Source: an uncultured Fibrobacter sp.
GTDB taxonomy: Bacteria > Fibrobacterota > Fibrobacteria > Fibrobacterales > Fibrobacteraceae
Direction of reading: 5' to 3'
Assembly (NCBI GenBank): GCA_946183925.1
Contig: CAMHDS010000015.1
Location: forward strand, 1 to 37,230
Length of the DNA: 37,230 bases
Shown here: piece after piece, positions 8,471 to 17,527 of the stretch
Layout: each line of letters starts with the position of its first letter
Numbering within the stretch: position 1 is the stretch's first letter
Program-made: the position numbers and the translations under genes
Notes under the pieces: generated by a model
What the model saw: the letters and a program-made list of their open reading frames with translations, nothing else
Told to the model about the DNA's origin: nothing
Database searches by the model: none

Positions 8471-9061
8471 ATGATCATCCCTACCGTCATAGAGACCACC
8501 GGACGCGGTGAACGCGCCTACGATATCTACTCCCGTCTCCTCAAGGAACGCATCATCTTTTTGGGCACGCCTATCAACGACGAAGTGGCCAACAACGTCA
8601 TGGCGCAGCTGATTTTCCTTGAATACGAGAATCCGGAGAAGGATATCACGCTGTACATCAACAGCCCGGGTGGTTATGTGTCGGCGGGGTTGGCCATTTA
8701 CGATACCATGCAGCATGTGCGCCCCAATATTGCCACTATCTGCATCGGTAGTTGTGCCTCCATGGCGGCGGTTTTGTTGGCTGCAGGGACCAAGGGTAAG
8801 CGCTATGCGCTGCCCCATTCCCGTATCATGCTGCACCAGCCCTCTGGTGCCGCCACCGGTCAGTCTACCGATATCCAGATCACCGCCAAGGAAATTATCC
8901 GTACCAAGGACACCCTTGCCGAAATCGTGGCCAAGCATACGGGCAAGTCTATTGACGAAGTCCGTCAAAAGACGGACAGGGATTTCTACATGGGGCCTGA
9001 GGAGGCCAAGGCCTTCGGCGTTATCGACGAAGTCTTTGTGCCCAGGAAAGAGGGAGTCTAG
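8471..9061 (+). CDS. clpP: ATP-dependent Clp protease proteolytic subunit
   Basis: This encodes a 196-residue ClpP, the serine peptidase that forms a 14-subunit chamber. The catalytic triad is visible as Ser97 (GSCASMAA), His122 (MLHQPSG) and Asp171 (DRDFYMG). The stretch YINSPGG (residues 62-68) precedes the oxyanion region. GAGG at 8459-8462 serves as the ribosome binding site, with the tig stop just upstream. The first residues ([20 protein letters not shown]) match the usual mature N-terminus, so there is little or no propeptide. The gene is followed directly by clpX, its ATPase partner. Confidence 0.97.
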   Translation: MIIPTVIETTGRGERAYDIYSRLLKERIIFLGTPINDEVANNVMAQLIFLEYENPEKDITLYINSPGGYVSAGLAIYDTMQHVRPNIATICIGSCASMAAVLLAAGTKGKRYALPHSRIMLHQPSGAATGQSTDIQITAKEIIRTKDTLAEIVAKHTGKSIDEVRQKTDRDFYMGPEEAKAFGVIDEVFVPRKEGV

Positions 9062-9066
9062 AATTC

Positions 9067-10359
9067 ATGTACAGGAATGGGAAAAATCGTCCGACGGTAA
9101 CATGTAGTTTCTGTGGAAAGTCCGCTGAGCAGGTGGACAAGATGATCGCTGGCGCAGGCGTGCATATTTGCAGCGACTGCGTTTCCATGTGCTACAGGAT
9201 TATCGAAGAGGACAAGTCCCGTTCCTTGCAAGAGAAGCAGGCTACAGAGACCGCAAGCCAGAAGCCCCTTCCGCTTCCTTCCGAGATAAAGGCTCATTTG
9301 GACGACTTCGTCATCGGTCAGGAACAGGCAAAAATTGCCCTTTCTGTAGCGGTCTACAACCACTACAAGCGTTTGCGCTACAAGCAGGCTCACCCTAACG
9401 GCGACACGGTAGAAGTGGAAAAATCCAATCTGCTTTTGGTGGGGCCCACCGGTTCCGGCAAGACCCTCTTGGCCCAGACCATGGCTCGTTTCCTGGATGT
9501 GCCCTTTACCATTGCCGACGCTACGGTTCTCACCGAGGCTGGCTATGTGGGCGAAGATGTGGACAGCATTATCGTGCGTCTGTTGCAGGCTGCCGACTAC
9601 GATGTGTCCCGTGCCGAACGAGGCATCATCTTCATTGATGAAATCGACAAGATTGCCCGCAAGACGGCAAACCCCTCCATCACCCGCGATGTGAGTGGGG
9701 AAGGTGTACAGCAGGGTCTTCTGAAGCTTTTGGAAGGAACCGTTGCGGCTGTGCCGCCAAAGGGTGGTCGTAAGCATCCGGAACAGCCGCTGGTGCAGGT
9801 GAACACCAAGAACATCCTGTTTATTTGCGGTGGCGCCTTCGAGACTTTGGACAAGATTATTTCCCAGCGTGTGAACAAGGGTGGTATGGGTTTTGGCGCC
9901 GACATCCGCAGCGAATCAGACAATTCCCTGAGCGAACTTTTCAAGCAGCTGGAACCCGATGACCTTATCAAGTTTGGTCTCATTCCCGAAATCGTGGGCC
10001 GCCTGCCTATTGCTGTCGCTCTCGAAGAATTGGATGAGAACGCCTTACTGAACATTTTGACTCAGCCGAAAAACGCCTTGGTCAAGCAGTTCAAGAGCCT
10101 GTTCGCCATGGATGGAATCGAACTTGACTTTACCGACGACGCCCTGAAAGAAATAGTCCGTGAGACCATGAGCCGAAAAACTGGTGCCCGTGGACTTCGT
10201 TCCGTCATGGAAAAGTCCCTGCAGCAGGCCATGTTTGAGATGCCTGGCACGGGAGCCAAGAAGCTTGTTCTTACGGACGAGATAATCCGTAGGGGGCTGA
10301 ACCCCTTGGCGGTTTCTGGAAAGAAATCCTCGAAAAAAGCCGGCAAGAACGTTGCCTAG
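9067..10359 (+). CDS. clpX: ATP-dependent Clp protease ATP-binding subunit ClpX
   Basis: This encodes the 430-residue AAA+ unfoldase that feeds substrates to ClpP. The N-terminal zinc-binding domain has Cys13, Cys16, Cys35 and Cys38. Walker A is GPTGSGKT with Lys132, the pore loop is in GYVGEDVDS, and Walker B is [10 protein letters not shown]. The ClpP-docking IGF-type loop is expected near residues 265-275, but I could not define it with certainty. The start codon lies 5 bases after the clpP stop, and GGAG at 9053-9056 inside clpP is a plausible ribosome binding site. The tail is Lys/Ser-rich. Confidence 0.97.
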   Translation: MYRNGKNRPTVTCSFCGKSAEQVDKMIAGAGVHICSDCVSMCYRIIEEDKSRSLQEKQATETASQKPLPLPSEIKAHLDDFVIGQEQAKIALSVAVYNHYKRLRYKQAHPNGDTVEVEKSNLLLVGPTGSGKTLLAQTMARFLDVPFTIADATVLTEAGYVGEDVDSIIVRLLQAADYDVSRAERGIIFIDEIDKIARKTANPSITRDVSGEGVQQGLLKLLEGTVAAVPPKGGRKHPEQPLVQVNTKNILFICGGAFETLDKIISQRVNKGGMGFGADIRSESDNSLSELFKQLEPDDLIKFGLIPEIVGRLPIAVALEELDENALLNILTQPKNALVKQFKSLFAMDGIELDFTDDALKEIVRETMSRKTGARGLRSVMEKSLQQAMFEMPGTGAKKLVLTDEIIRRGLNPLAVSGKKSSKKAGKNVA

Positions 10360-10393
10360 CGTTTAAACTAGCCCGCTTTACTATTATTGAAAT

Positions 10394-12724
10394 ATGGCTT
10401 TTGACTTTTCTAAGGTTTTCCCCCTCCTTCCGTTGAGGGATGCTATTGTTTTCCCCTATACGACCCGTCGCATTCTGGTGGGCCGAGATATTTCGTTGAA
10501 GGCACTGGAATATGCCGAGGCTCATGATGGCGAAATTATTCTGGTGACCCAGAAGGACATAGAACAGGAAGAAATATCCAATCCCCTTTTGGATTTATAC
10601 TCTGTCGGCGTTGCCGCCCGTGTCTCCAATGTGACGCCGTTCCCCAACGGCTGTGTGAAGGTGGTGCTGGAAGGCGAGCAGATTGTGGATCTGCGTTCCG
10701 TGGTCATGAAAGACGGGTTCTTGCATGTGACGGTATCCCCCCGGAAAGTTCCTGTTGGCAACAAGGACAAGACCGAAAGCTTTGGCGACGTGCTTTCTAA
10801 CTTTAGGGACTATGCCGCCAAGCGAAACATTGCCGAAGGCATGGTAGATGCCTTCTTTGGCATGGACAGCCAGCTGAACGCCTTTTACGGGATTATCCCC
10901 TTCTTGCAGATTTCCTTGGCCGAAAAGCAGAACTTCCTGGAAGCGGAATCTCTGGACGACATGGCCGCGAAGTTGTTGGCCCTCATGTCCATCACCGACG
11001 ACAACGAAAATGTGATGGTCAAGATCCAGCAGAGCGTTCGTCAGAAAATGGCCCAGCAACAGAAGGAATGGTTCATCAGTGAACAGATCCGCCAGCTGCA
11101 AGACGAACTGAACGACGGTGAAAATTCCTCCTCGGAACCGGACCAGCTGCTAAAGAAACTGAAGGCCAAGAATTTCTCCCCGGCCATCATGGAAAAGATG
11201 GAAGAGGAAATCGCCCGCATGCGCCTGATGCACCCCACCACGCCGGAATATGCGGTAGTGCGGAACTACATCGACTGGTTCCTCTCCATGCCCTATGGCG
11301 TTTACAGCGATACGGTGCTGAACCTGAAAAAGGTGAAGGCGGATCTGGATGCCAAGCATTTCGGGCTAGACAAGGTGAAGGACCGCATTCTGGAATACAT
11401 CGCCGTGCTGAAATTGACGGGTACGGAACGTCGCGCTCCCATCCTTTGCCTGGTGGGCCCTCCCGGTGTTGGCAAGACCACCCTGGTGGAATCTATCGCC
11501 GCCTCCATGCAGCGGAACTTTGTGCGCATTACCTTGGGCGGTGTCCGTGACGAGGCTGAAATCCGCGGGCATCGCCGCACCTACATTGGCGCCATGCCTG
11601 GCCGTTTTATCCAGGCGCTTCGCAGGGCCAAATGCATGAACCCAGTGCTTTTGCTGGACGAAATCGACAAGATGGCCGCCGACTTCAGGGGCGACCCTGC
11701 CAGCGCCTTGCTAGAAGTTCTGGACCCGGAACAGAATCACGACTTTACGGACCACTTTATGGAAGTGGGCCTGGACCTTAGCCGAGTGCTGTTCATCGCT
11801 ACCGCCAACTCCGAGGCCGAAATTCCCGACGCCCTGCGGGACCGTTTGGAAGTGGTGCGGCTCCCCGGCTATTACGCCCACGAAAAGAAGCAGATTGCAT
11901 CGAAGTTCCTGATTCCAAAAATCTGCGAGCGCTGCGGTGTTGCCCTGGACAAGGACATTTCTATTTCTGACGCTCTCATCGAAAAGGTCATTCGGGAATG
12001 GACCCGCGAGGCTGGCGTCCGTGAACTGGAACGCTCCCTGGAAAGTATCGTCCGTCACCGTGCCAAAGAAATTGTCATGGGCAAGAAGCTCAAGAAGGAC
12101 CTGACCGAAAAGCAGCTGCAGGAATACCTGGGCGTTCCCCGCTTTACCGAGAACCGCCTGCCCGCTCCTGGACATCACGGTGTGATTACGGGCCTTGCCT
12201 GGACCAGTGTAGGTGGCGAAATTCTCACGCTGGAATGCAAGCTCCTTTCGGGCAAGGGCCACCTGCTGCTCACCGGAAAGCTGGGCGACGTGATGAAGGA
12301 ATCCGCCCAGATTGCTCTCAGCCTCGTGCGTGAACGTTTGCAGCGGTTCGGCATTGACCCCGCCATCGTCAAGAAGACCGATATTCACATCCACGTGCCC
12401 GAGGGTGCCGTGCCCAAGGACGGCCCGTCGGCGGGTATCGCCCTTACGCTGTCCCTGCTTTCTGCCTTTACCCGCAGGCCCGTGTCGCCGGACATCGCCT
12501 TTACAGGCGAGGTGAGCCTTACGGGAGACCTGCTGCCCATCGGCGGGCTCAACGAGAAGGCGCTTGCCGCCCAGGAGGCAGGCGTCAAGACGCTCTACCT
12601 GCCCGAAGGCAACAAGAAGGACGTGACGGAACTTCCGGCCCCTGCAAAGAAGGGCCTGAAAATCCACACGAAAAAGCACATCGACGAAATCATCAAGGAA
12701 CTGTTCCCGAAACCTAAAAAGTAA
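10394..12724 (+). CDS. lon: Lon protease (endopeptidase La)
   Basis: This encodes a 776-residue LonA-type protease. The N-terminal substrate-binding domain (about 1-300) starts FPLLPLRDAIVFPYTTR. The AAA+ domain has Walker A GPPGVGKT (Lys361) and Walker B VLLLDEIDKM. The C-terminal Ser-Lys peptidase domain has Ser679 (KDGPSAGIA) and Lys722 (NEKALAAQEAGV), the same numbers as in E. coli Lon. The role is degradation of misfolded and regulatory proteins in the cytoplasm. The 34-base gap after clpX is AT-rich and contains no clear Shine-Dalgarno sequence. A separate promoter for lon is possible but not shown. Confidence 0.97.
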   Translation: MAFDFSKVFPLLPLRDAIVFPYTTRRILVGRDISLKALEYAEAHDGEIILVTQKDIEQEEISNPLLDLYSVGVAARVSNVTPFPNGCVKVVLEGEQIVDLRSVVMKDGFLHVTVSPRKVPVGNKDKTESFGDVLSNFRDYAAKRNIAEGMVDAFFGMDSQLNAFYGIIPFLQISLAEKQNFLEAESLDDMAAKLLALMSITDDNENVMVKIQQSVRQKMAQQQKEWFISEQIRQLQDELNDGENSSSEPDQLLKKLKAKNFSPAIMEKMEEEIARMRLMHPTTPEYAVVRNYIDWFLSMPYGVYSDTVLNLKKVKADLDAKHFGLDKVKDRILEYIAVLKLTGTERRAPILCLVGPPGVGKTTLVESIAASMQRNFVRITLGGVRDEAEIRGHRRTYIGAMPGRFIQALRRAKCMNPVLLLDEIDKMAADFRGDPASALLEVLDPEQNHDFTDHFMEVGLDLSRVLFIATANSEAEIPDALRDRLEVVRLPGYYAHEKKQIASKFLIPKICERCGVALDKDISISDALIEKVIREWTREAGVRELERSLESIVRHRAKEIVMGKKLKKDLTEKQLQEYLGVPRFTENRLPAPGHHGVITGLAWTSVGGEILTLECKLLSGKGHLLLTGKLGDVMKESAQIALSLVRERLQRFGIDPAIVKKTDIHIHVPEGAVPKDGPSAGIALTLSLLSAFTRRPVSPDIAFTGEVSLTGDLLPIGGLNEKALAAQEAGVKTLYLPEGNKKDVTELPAPAKKGLKIHTKKHIDEIIKELFPKPKK

Positions 12725-12749
12725 GGTTTTAGGACCTGTCGCCCTTGTC

Positions 12750-12769
12750 ATGCCCGCGCAGGCGGGCAT
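12750..12769. repeat. Palindromic repeat element downstream of lon (possible terminator)
   Basis: ATGCCCGC (12750-12757) and GCGGGCAT (12762-12769) form a perfect 8-bp stem with loop GCAG. The T-rich tract CTCCTTTTT follows, so it may terminate the lon transcript. The reverse strand reads as the start of a protein MPACAGMT, the hallmark of an interspersed palindrome seen in many bacterial genomes. Only one copy is present in the window. Confidence 0.7.
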
Positions 12770-12785
12770 CTCCTTTTTGAACTTT

Positions 12786-12793
12786 GCTATATT
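12786..12793 (+). promoter_or_regulatory. Extended -10 promoter element
   Basis: TGCTATATT contains TGnTATATT, an extended -10 box, and lies 38 bases before the ATG of the following small gene (box at 12788). No -35 element is evident. The spacing to the start matches other candidate promoters in the window. Confidence 0.5.
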
Positions 12794-12825
12794 CCCGAGA
12801 AGGAATCAATACACAAGGAGTTCTT

Positions 12826-13188
12826 ATGAAAGCAGGAACCTTTTTAGTCGGTGCGATTGCCGGTGCTGCCGCCGCTGTCGCTTTATCCAAGAAGTTCATG
12901 GGCGGCAAGTGTGCCTGTTCTGAGGCGGCTGGTGCCGATGAAAATCCGGCCTTGAAAGAAGCCGAACAGGCGGTGGACACCCTCCGCGGTTCCGTGGACT
13001 GCCTGCGCAAGGAACTGAACAACCGCATTGAATCGGAACAGACCTACGCCGCCAAGTGCGAAGAACTCAAGGACCAGGTGGCCAAGCAGGGCGTGGAAAT
13101 TGACAACCTGAAAAACATCATCGACGCGAACAACGCCCAGACCAAGAAACTCGAAGATGAGCTGGAGCAGAACAAGGCTGGTAAGTAA
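12826..13188 (+). CDS. Small membrane-anchored coiled-coil protein, YtxH-like architecture
   Basis: The predicted product is 120 residues. A Gly/Ala-rich hydrophobic segment (residues 5-22, TFLVGAIAGAAAAVALSK) is followed by a Cys-containing linker (GGKCACSE). A charged helix with heptad-like spacing then runs from about residue 40 to the end (NRIESEQTYAAKCEELKDQV and onward). This one-helix-plus-coiled-coil plan recalls YtxH-type proteins, but I recognise no catalytic domain. The ATG at 12826 is chosen over an upstream TTG because AAGGAG lies at 12815-12820. It is monocistronic, with its own promoter and terminator. Confidence 0.75.
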   Translation: MKAGTFLVGAIAGAAAAVALSKKFMGGKCACSEAAGADENPALKEAEQAVDTLRGSVDCLRKELNNRIESEQTYAAKCEELKDQVAKQGVEIDNLKNIIDANNAQTKKLEDELEQNKAGK

Positions 13189-13219
13189 CTGCCTTAGGAC
13201 GGTGTGAGAAATTAGCGAG

Positions 13220-13245
13220 ACTCCCGACACCCTCGGGAGTTTTTC
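13220..13245 (+). terminator. Rho-independent terminator
   Basis: ACTCCCGA (13220-13227) and TCGGGAGT (13233-13240) form a perfect 8-bp stem with loop CACCC, followed by a T run. It ends the coiled-coil gene and isolates iorA from it. Confidence 0.9.
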
Positions 13246-13294
13246 TAATTTTGGGTTTGCTTGTTTAAGTTTTTGCAAATAAAAAAGGAACGCT

Positions 13295-14962
13295 ATGCCA
13301 GCTTTTGATCCGAATGCGAAAAAGATGCTGATTTCGGGAAACGAGGCCATCTCGCTTTCCATGCGCCACTGCAACGTGCAGTTTGCCGCAGGTTACCCGG
13401 GTACCCCCTCTACCGAAATCCTCGAGGATTATTCTGAACTCGGCGGGTATGCCCAGTGGGCCCCGAACGAGAAGGTCGCCGCCGAAGTGGCCCTGGGTGC
13501 AGCTTTTGGCCATGCCCGCAGCGTGGTCACCATGAAGATGGTCGGCCTCAACGTGGCTAGCGACGTGCTCTACACTGCGACCTACACGGGCGTGGACGGT
13601 GCCATGGTGTGGATCGTGGCCGACGACCCGGGCCAGGGCAGTTCCCAGAACGAACAGGACACCCGCAACCATGCGAAGGCATCCGTTTGCCCGATGTTCG
13701 AGCCCTCCAACTCCCAGGAGGCTTACGACTTCTTCCGCATTGCGGTGCAGACGAGCGAAAAGTTCAAGATTCCCGTCATTCTCCGCATGACGACCCGCGT
13801 GGACCACTCCAAGTCCATCGTGGTGCCCAAGGAAGAACTCCCGGCCATGGTGCCGAACTTCGAGCGCAATATCGCCCAGCACGTGATGGTGCCCGGTTTC
13901 TCTAAGCCGGCTGGCCGCAAGCTCCGTGCCAAGATGGACGAGATGGAAGCCTGGAACGTGGCCGAAGGCCCGAACAAGGTGGAAATGCGCAGCGCCGACA
14001 TGGGCATCATCGTGAGCGGCATCAGCTACCACCATGTGCGTGAAGCTGCTCCGGAAGCAAGCATCCTCAAGCTCGGCATGACCTACCCGCTGCCGATGCA
14101 GCTCATCAAGGATTTCGCGAAGAAGTTCGAAGGCAAGCGCCTGCTCGTGATCGAAGAAAACGACCCGTGGCTCGCCGAGAACATCAAGGCCGCGGGCATC
14201 CAGTGCGAAAGCAAGTACGACCCGATTTTCCGCTTCGGCGAACTCGACGTGAACCGCGTGCGCCGCATTATCGCTGGCGACAGGAACCCGGATCCGGTTC
14301 CGGTGAAGGGCAAGCCGCCTATGCTCTGCCCGGGCTGCCCGCACCGCAGCTCTTTCGCGGTTCTCAAGGAACTCGACTGCATCGTCTCTGGCGACATCGG
14401 CTGCTACACGCTCGCCGCTCTCCCGCCCATCAGCGCGATGGACTACATGATTGACATGGGTGCCGCTATCGGTATGGGCATTGGTCTGCGCAACGTGCTT
14501 CCGCGCGAACAGGCCAAGAAGGTCGTCTCCGTGATTGGCGACTCCACGTTTGTCCACAGCGGCATCACGGGCCTCGTGGAAGCGGGCTACAATCGCCCCG
14601 ACACCGGCCATGTGGTCGTCATTCTTGACAACAGCATCACCGCCATGACGGGCCAGCAGGAACACCCGGGTACGGGTCGCCACCTGGACCACAGCCCGGC
14701 CTACAAGCTCGACTACGGTGCCATCGCGAAGACCGCCGGTTTCGACAACGTGTACGAAGTGAACCAGGTCAAGGAACCCGAGAAGTTCAAGGAACTCGTG
14801 AAGGAAGCCCTCGAGAAGGACGAGCTCACGCTCATCGTGGCGAAGAGCCCCTGCATCCTCGCTCTCAAGAGCATCCTCGCCTGGGACAAGGCCAACAAGG
14901 AAAAGGCTGAAAAGGCTCTCGCCGAGTCCGAAGCCGCTGCAAAGAAGAACGGCAACTTTTAA
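13295..14962 (+). CDS. iorA: Indolepyruvate:ferredoxin oxidoreductase, alpha subunit (lacks C-terminal ferredoxin domain)
   Basis: This 555-residue protein is the thiamine-diphosphate subunit that oxidatively decarboxylates aryl-pyruvates, such as indolepyruvate, to acyl-CoA with reduction of ferredoxin. The reaction may also run in reverse for aromatic amino acid synthesis in anaerobes. The pyrimidine-binding domain opens with GNEAISLSMRHCNVQFAAGY and PGTPSTE (35-41). The C-terminal TPP-binding domain has CPGCPHR at 345-351, GDIGC at 366-370 and GDS/DNS motifs around 410-445. The usual C-terminal pair of [4Fe-4S] ferredoxin motifs is absent; the protein ends in a Lys/Ala/Glu-rich helix just before iorB. 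Ribosome binding site AAAGGAA lies at 13285-13290. Confidence 0.92.
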   Translation: MPAFDPNAKKMLISGNEAISLSMRHCNVQFAAGYPGTPSTEILEDYSELGGYAQWAPNEKVAAEVALGAAFGHARSVVTMKMVGLNVASDVLYTATYTGVDGAMVWIVADDPGQGSSQNEQDTRNHAKASVCPMFEPSNSQEAYDFFRIAVQTSEKFKIPVILRMTTRVDHSKSIVVPKEELPAMVPNFERNIAQHVMVPGFSKPAGRKLRAKMDEMEAWNVAEGPNKVEMRSADMGIIVSGISYHHVREAAPEASILKLGMTYPLPMQLIKDFAKKFEGKRLLVIEENDPWLAENIKAAGIQCESKYDPIFRFGELDVNRVRRIIAGDRNPDPVPVKGKPPMLCPGCPHRSSFAVLKELDCIVSGDIGCYTLAALPPISAMDYMIDMGAAIGMGIGLRNVLPREQAKKVVSVIGDSTFVHSGITGLVEAGYNRPDTGHVVVILDNSITAMTGQQEHPGTGRHLDHSPAYKLDYGAIAKTAGFDNVYEVNQVKEPEKFKELVKEALEKDELTLIVAKSPCILALKSILAWDKANKEKAEKALAESEAAAKKNGNF

Positions 14963-14974
14963 GGAGAAGTTTTT

Positions 14975-15448
14975 ATGAGCGTAGTTAACGTGAAATTTGC
15001 CGGCCTCGGTGGCACAGGCGTTATCAAGGCGAGCGACGTGATGGCGGAACTCGTGTTCGAACAGGGCTACGACGTGAAGAAGGCCGAAGTGCACGGCATG
15101 AGCCAGCGCGGCGGTTCTATTGCTTCCGATGTCCGCTTTGCGAAGGGCGAAGAAGTTCAGTCCCCGATGATCCCGACGGGCGAAGCCGACTACCTGGTGG
15201 TATTCGACGAGACGCAGGTCGTGGTGAACGAGGCTTTCCTCAAGCAGGGTGGCGTGCTCCTCACTCCGGCCGACATCGATGTCTCGAAGCTCGAGAACGT
15301 GAAGGCCCTGAACGTCGCGATGCTCGGCAAGCTCAGCAAGCATTTCGACTTCACCGTGGACCAGTGGATGGTCGCTTTGAACAAGCTCTTCGCCGAAAAG
15401 TTCCACGAGGGCAACAAGAAGGCCTTCATGCTCGGCCGCGAAGGGTAA
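14975..15448 (+). CDS. iorB: Indolepyruvate:ferredoxin oxidoreductase, beta subunit
   Basis: This 157-residue subunit has the pyruvate-ferredoxin oxidoreductase gamma-type fold and pairs with IorA. The N-terminus holds the GLGGTGVIKASDVMAE glycine motif (residues 10-25) and the conserved HGMSQRGG segment (about 46-53). It is shorter than the usual length of about 190-200, missing mostly C-terminal sequence. AAGGAG at 14961-14966 gives a strong ribosome binding site, and the gap to iorA is 12 bases. The next gene begins on the base after its stop codon. Confidence 0.9.
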   Translation: MSVVNVKFAGLGGTGVIKASDVMAELVFEQGYDVKKAEVHGMSQRGGSIASDVRFAKGEEVQSPMIPTGEADYLVVFDETQVVVNEAFLKQGGVLLTPADIDVSKLENVKALNVAMLGKLSKHFDFTVDQWMVALNKLFAEKFHEGNKKAFMLGREG

Positions 15449-17524
15449 ATGAAGCTTTTCGCCCCCTTTCAGAAGCTTGTCCTGATATCCCTGGCGGTGT
15501 GGGTGGTCCACATCGTCTTGCGGGTCCTGTTGCTGTTCCGCAGCAACCCCTACGGATTCCCCTTCGTCTCTAAGCCGGACTGGTTTATCTTTCATGCGGT
15601 CTGCATCGACTTCATGTGGATTGTGAACGCCTTGGTGGTGTTTGTCGTCTTGGGAGCGTTGGTCGCACTTCTCGTCTCCAAGATCAAACCGGACTCGAAA
15701 ACCGCAATTGTCCATAAAGTTGCGAAAGTCACCGCTGTTCTTTATGCCGTATTCCACAGTGCAATCTTGCTGCTCACCCTTCTGGACAACGAGACCCAGC
15801 GTTTTTTGGGCGGGCACTTGACCTTCGGGCTGGTGGACACCTACAAGGACACCTCGTCCATCATCGTGTTCTACGATTACGTGGCCAACGACCTGTCGGT
15901 GCCTTACCTGCAGTTCGTGGTGCTCCTGCTGATGTTGCCTGCGGCCTACGGCCTGTACCGCCTGTTCTGCAAGTGGTACCGCCCTCGCGCAAACGCTACC
16001 GATGGTTCCTGCGAAAACCGTTTCTATGTGAAAAAGTCCGTCATCGCCATGCTGGTGTTCTACGTCGCCTCTTACCTGTTCGTTTACTTTATCTGGACAG
16101 GCAACGCCCGCATGACAAAGCTCCGTCCGGTGGTATCGCTGATTTATCGAGACCTGTTCGAATCCAAGACGGTGCAGGGCCTTTCCGAAGCGGACCTTGC
16201 CACCTACCGTATGGCTTATCAGAACCTGTGGCAAAAGGTGGAAGGGGATTCGTCGTGGCAGTTTGTGGATAGCGACGCGGGCAACCACCTGCCCTTTTAC
16301 CGCGTGCCGACCCAATCCCTGCTCCAGAGCGAAAAACTGGCGGCCCAGCGCGAAATGCGGCCCAATTTCATTTTGGTGTTGATGGAATCCCAGCGGGGTT
16401 TCAACACGGGCTATATGAATCCGCAAATCCAGCCGTCGCCTACGCCCTTTATGGATTCCCTGGCGGCACATTCCCATGTGTGGATGCGCATGCACACCAG
16501 CGGCGTTCCCACTACCGGCGGCGTGCTTTCCACCCATATCGGCATTCCGCATCATTCCCGCTTGGCACAGGCCACCGACCTTGCCCATGTGACGCTCCCC
16601 AGCTTTGTCTCCGTATTGACCGAGAACGGTTACAGCACCCACTACATGTCCGCCGCCGATCCCGCCTGGGACAATCTGGGTGTATGGATGTCCAAGTGGT
16701 ACACGCAGCAGCATTACAACCGCGAACGTGAAGACGACTCCACCTTCATGGACAATGCCATCGAATATGTACGCGACACGTTGGCCAAGAGCGGAAAGCC
16801 CTTCTTGGCCACTCTCATGACCCGCTCCAACCATTACCCCTTCAACTTTGCGGCGGGCATGACCGACGAAGAAAAGAACCGCCCTCTGCAGGAACGCATC
16901 AATGTGACCATGGGCTATGCCGACCGACAGCTGGCCCGGTTCATCCACGCGGTAGAAAACGAGGAATGGTACAAGAATACCTACGTGATTGTCATGGCGG
17001 ACCACGGATTCCCTCTGGGAGAAAACGGCGTTTCTACCATGAACGGCGGCGGATTTTCCAATGTGAGCTGGATTCCCTTCATGATTCACGGAAAGGGACT
17101 GGACGCTACCTTAGACACCACTACGGCGGCCCAGATAGATATTGCCCCGACGGTGCTGGAACTTGCCGGGTTTGCGGTGCCCAACATATTTATGGGCCAC
17201 AATTTGCTGAGAGGCGGCACCGTTCATACCATCTCTAGTGATACTGTTCAGGCCAACATTGACGGCACGGTTCAATTGGGACTCTCCCTGGGGGCCTATT
17301 CCGGCTACTCCGCCATCGGTCTCGACGGCTACCGCTTTGTGGCCAAGTACCCCTCCTTCGACGAAACCTACCTCTTTGCCGATGGCGACACCCGCCAAGA
17401 ACATGAACTTCTTGTCGGCAGTTCCGCCCCTTCGGACGGTGTACAAAAAGAGGGCGCCTACCTGAAGGCCTCCCTCGATACTCTGATCAAGATTTCGGAC
17501 TACACCCTTGAAAAGGGACTGTAA
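15449..17524 (+). CDS. LTA synthase / phosphoglycerol transferase family membrane protein (sulfatase fold)
   Basis: This 691-residue protein has five N-terminal membrane helices (about residues 9-28, 47-76, 88-113, 147-170 and 193-216) and a large extracytoplasmic alkaline-phosphatase/sulfatase-type domain (about 305-620). Metal-site residues visible are Glu313 (VLMESQRG) and Asp518-His519 (VMADHGFP). The probable nucleophile is Thr355 or Thr356 in SGVPTTGG. The family transfers phosphoglycerol or similar head groups to glycans or lipids at the cell surface, and the acceptor here is unknown. The ATG directly follows the iorB stop, so the gene is probably transcribed with iorAB. It ends 3 bases from the convergent GH5 gene. 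Confidence 0.85.
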   Translation: MKLFAPFQKLVLISLAVWVVHIVLRVLLLFRSNPYGFPFVSKPDWFIFHAVCIDFMWIVNALVVFVVLGALVALLVSKIKPDSKTAIVHKVAKVTAVLYAVFHSAILLLTLLDNETQRFLGGHLTFGLVDTYKDTSSIIVFYDYVANDLSVPYLQFVVLLLMLPAAYGLYRLFCKWYRPRANATDGSCENRFYVKKSVIAMLVFYVASYLFVYFIWTGNARMTKLRPVVSLIYRDLFESKTVQGLSEADLATYRMAYQNLWQKVEGDSSWQFVDSDAGNHLPFYRVPTQSLLQSEKLAAQREMRPNFILVLMESQRGFNTGYMNPQIQPSPTPFMDSLAAHSHVWMRMHTSGVPTTGGVLSTHIGIPHHSRLAQATDLAHVTLPSFVSVLTENGYSTHYMSAADPAWDNLGVWMSKWYTQQHYNREREDDSTFMDNAIEYVRDTLAKSGKPFLATLMTRSNHYPFNFAAGMTDEEKNRPLQERINVTMGYADRQLARFIHAVENEEWYKNTYVIVMADHGFPLGENGVSTMNGGGFSNVSWIPFMIHGKGLDATLDTTTAAQIDIAPTVLELAGFAVPNIFMGHNLLRGGTVHTISSDTVQANIDGTVQLGLSLGAYSGYSAIGLDGYRFVAKYPSFDETYLFADGDTRQEHELLVGSSAPSDGVQKEGAYLKASLDTLIKISDYTLEKGL

Positions 17525-17527
17525 GGT

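Noticed and set aside
7076-8968. Antisense open frame of 630 codons opposite tig and clpP
   Set aside because: Same codon-usage shadow. It begins near the tRNA and contains no recognisable domain, while the sense strand has unmistakable tig and clpP.
11711-12769. Minus-strand frame starting MPACAGMT opposite lon
   Set aside because: Its start lies in the interspersed palindrome and the rest is antisense to the Lon peptidase domain, so it is a known type of false gene.
13265-17089. Antisense open frame of 1274 codons opposite iorA, iorB and the phosphoglycerol transferase gene
   Set aside because: It lies opposite three well-supported genes and results from their G/C-ending codons. The translation is His/Val-rich without any domain, signal or ribosome binding site.
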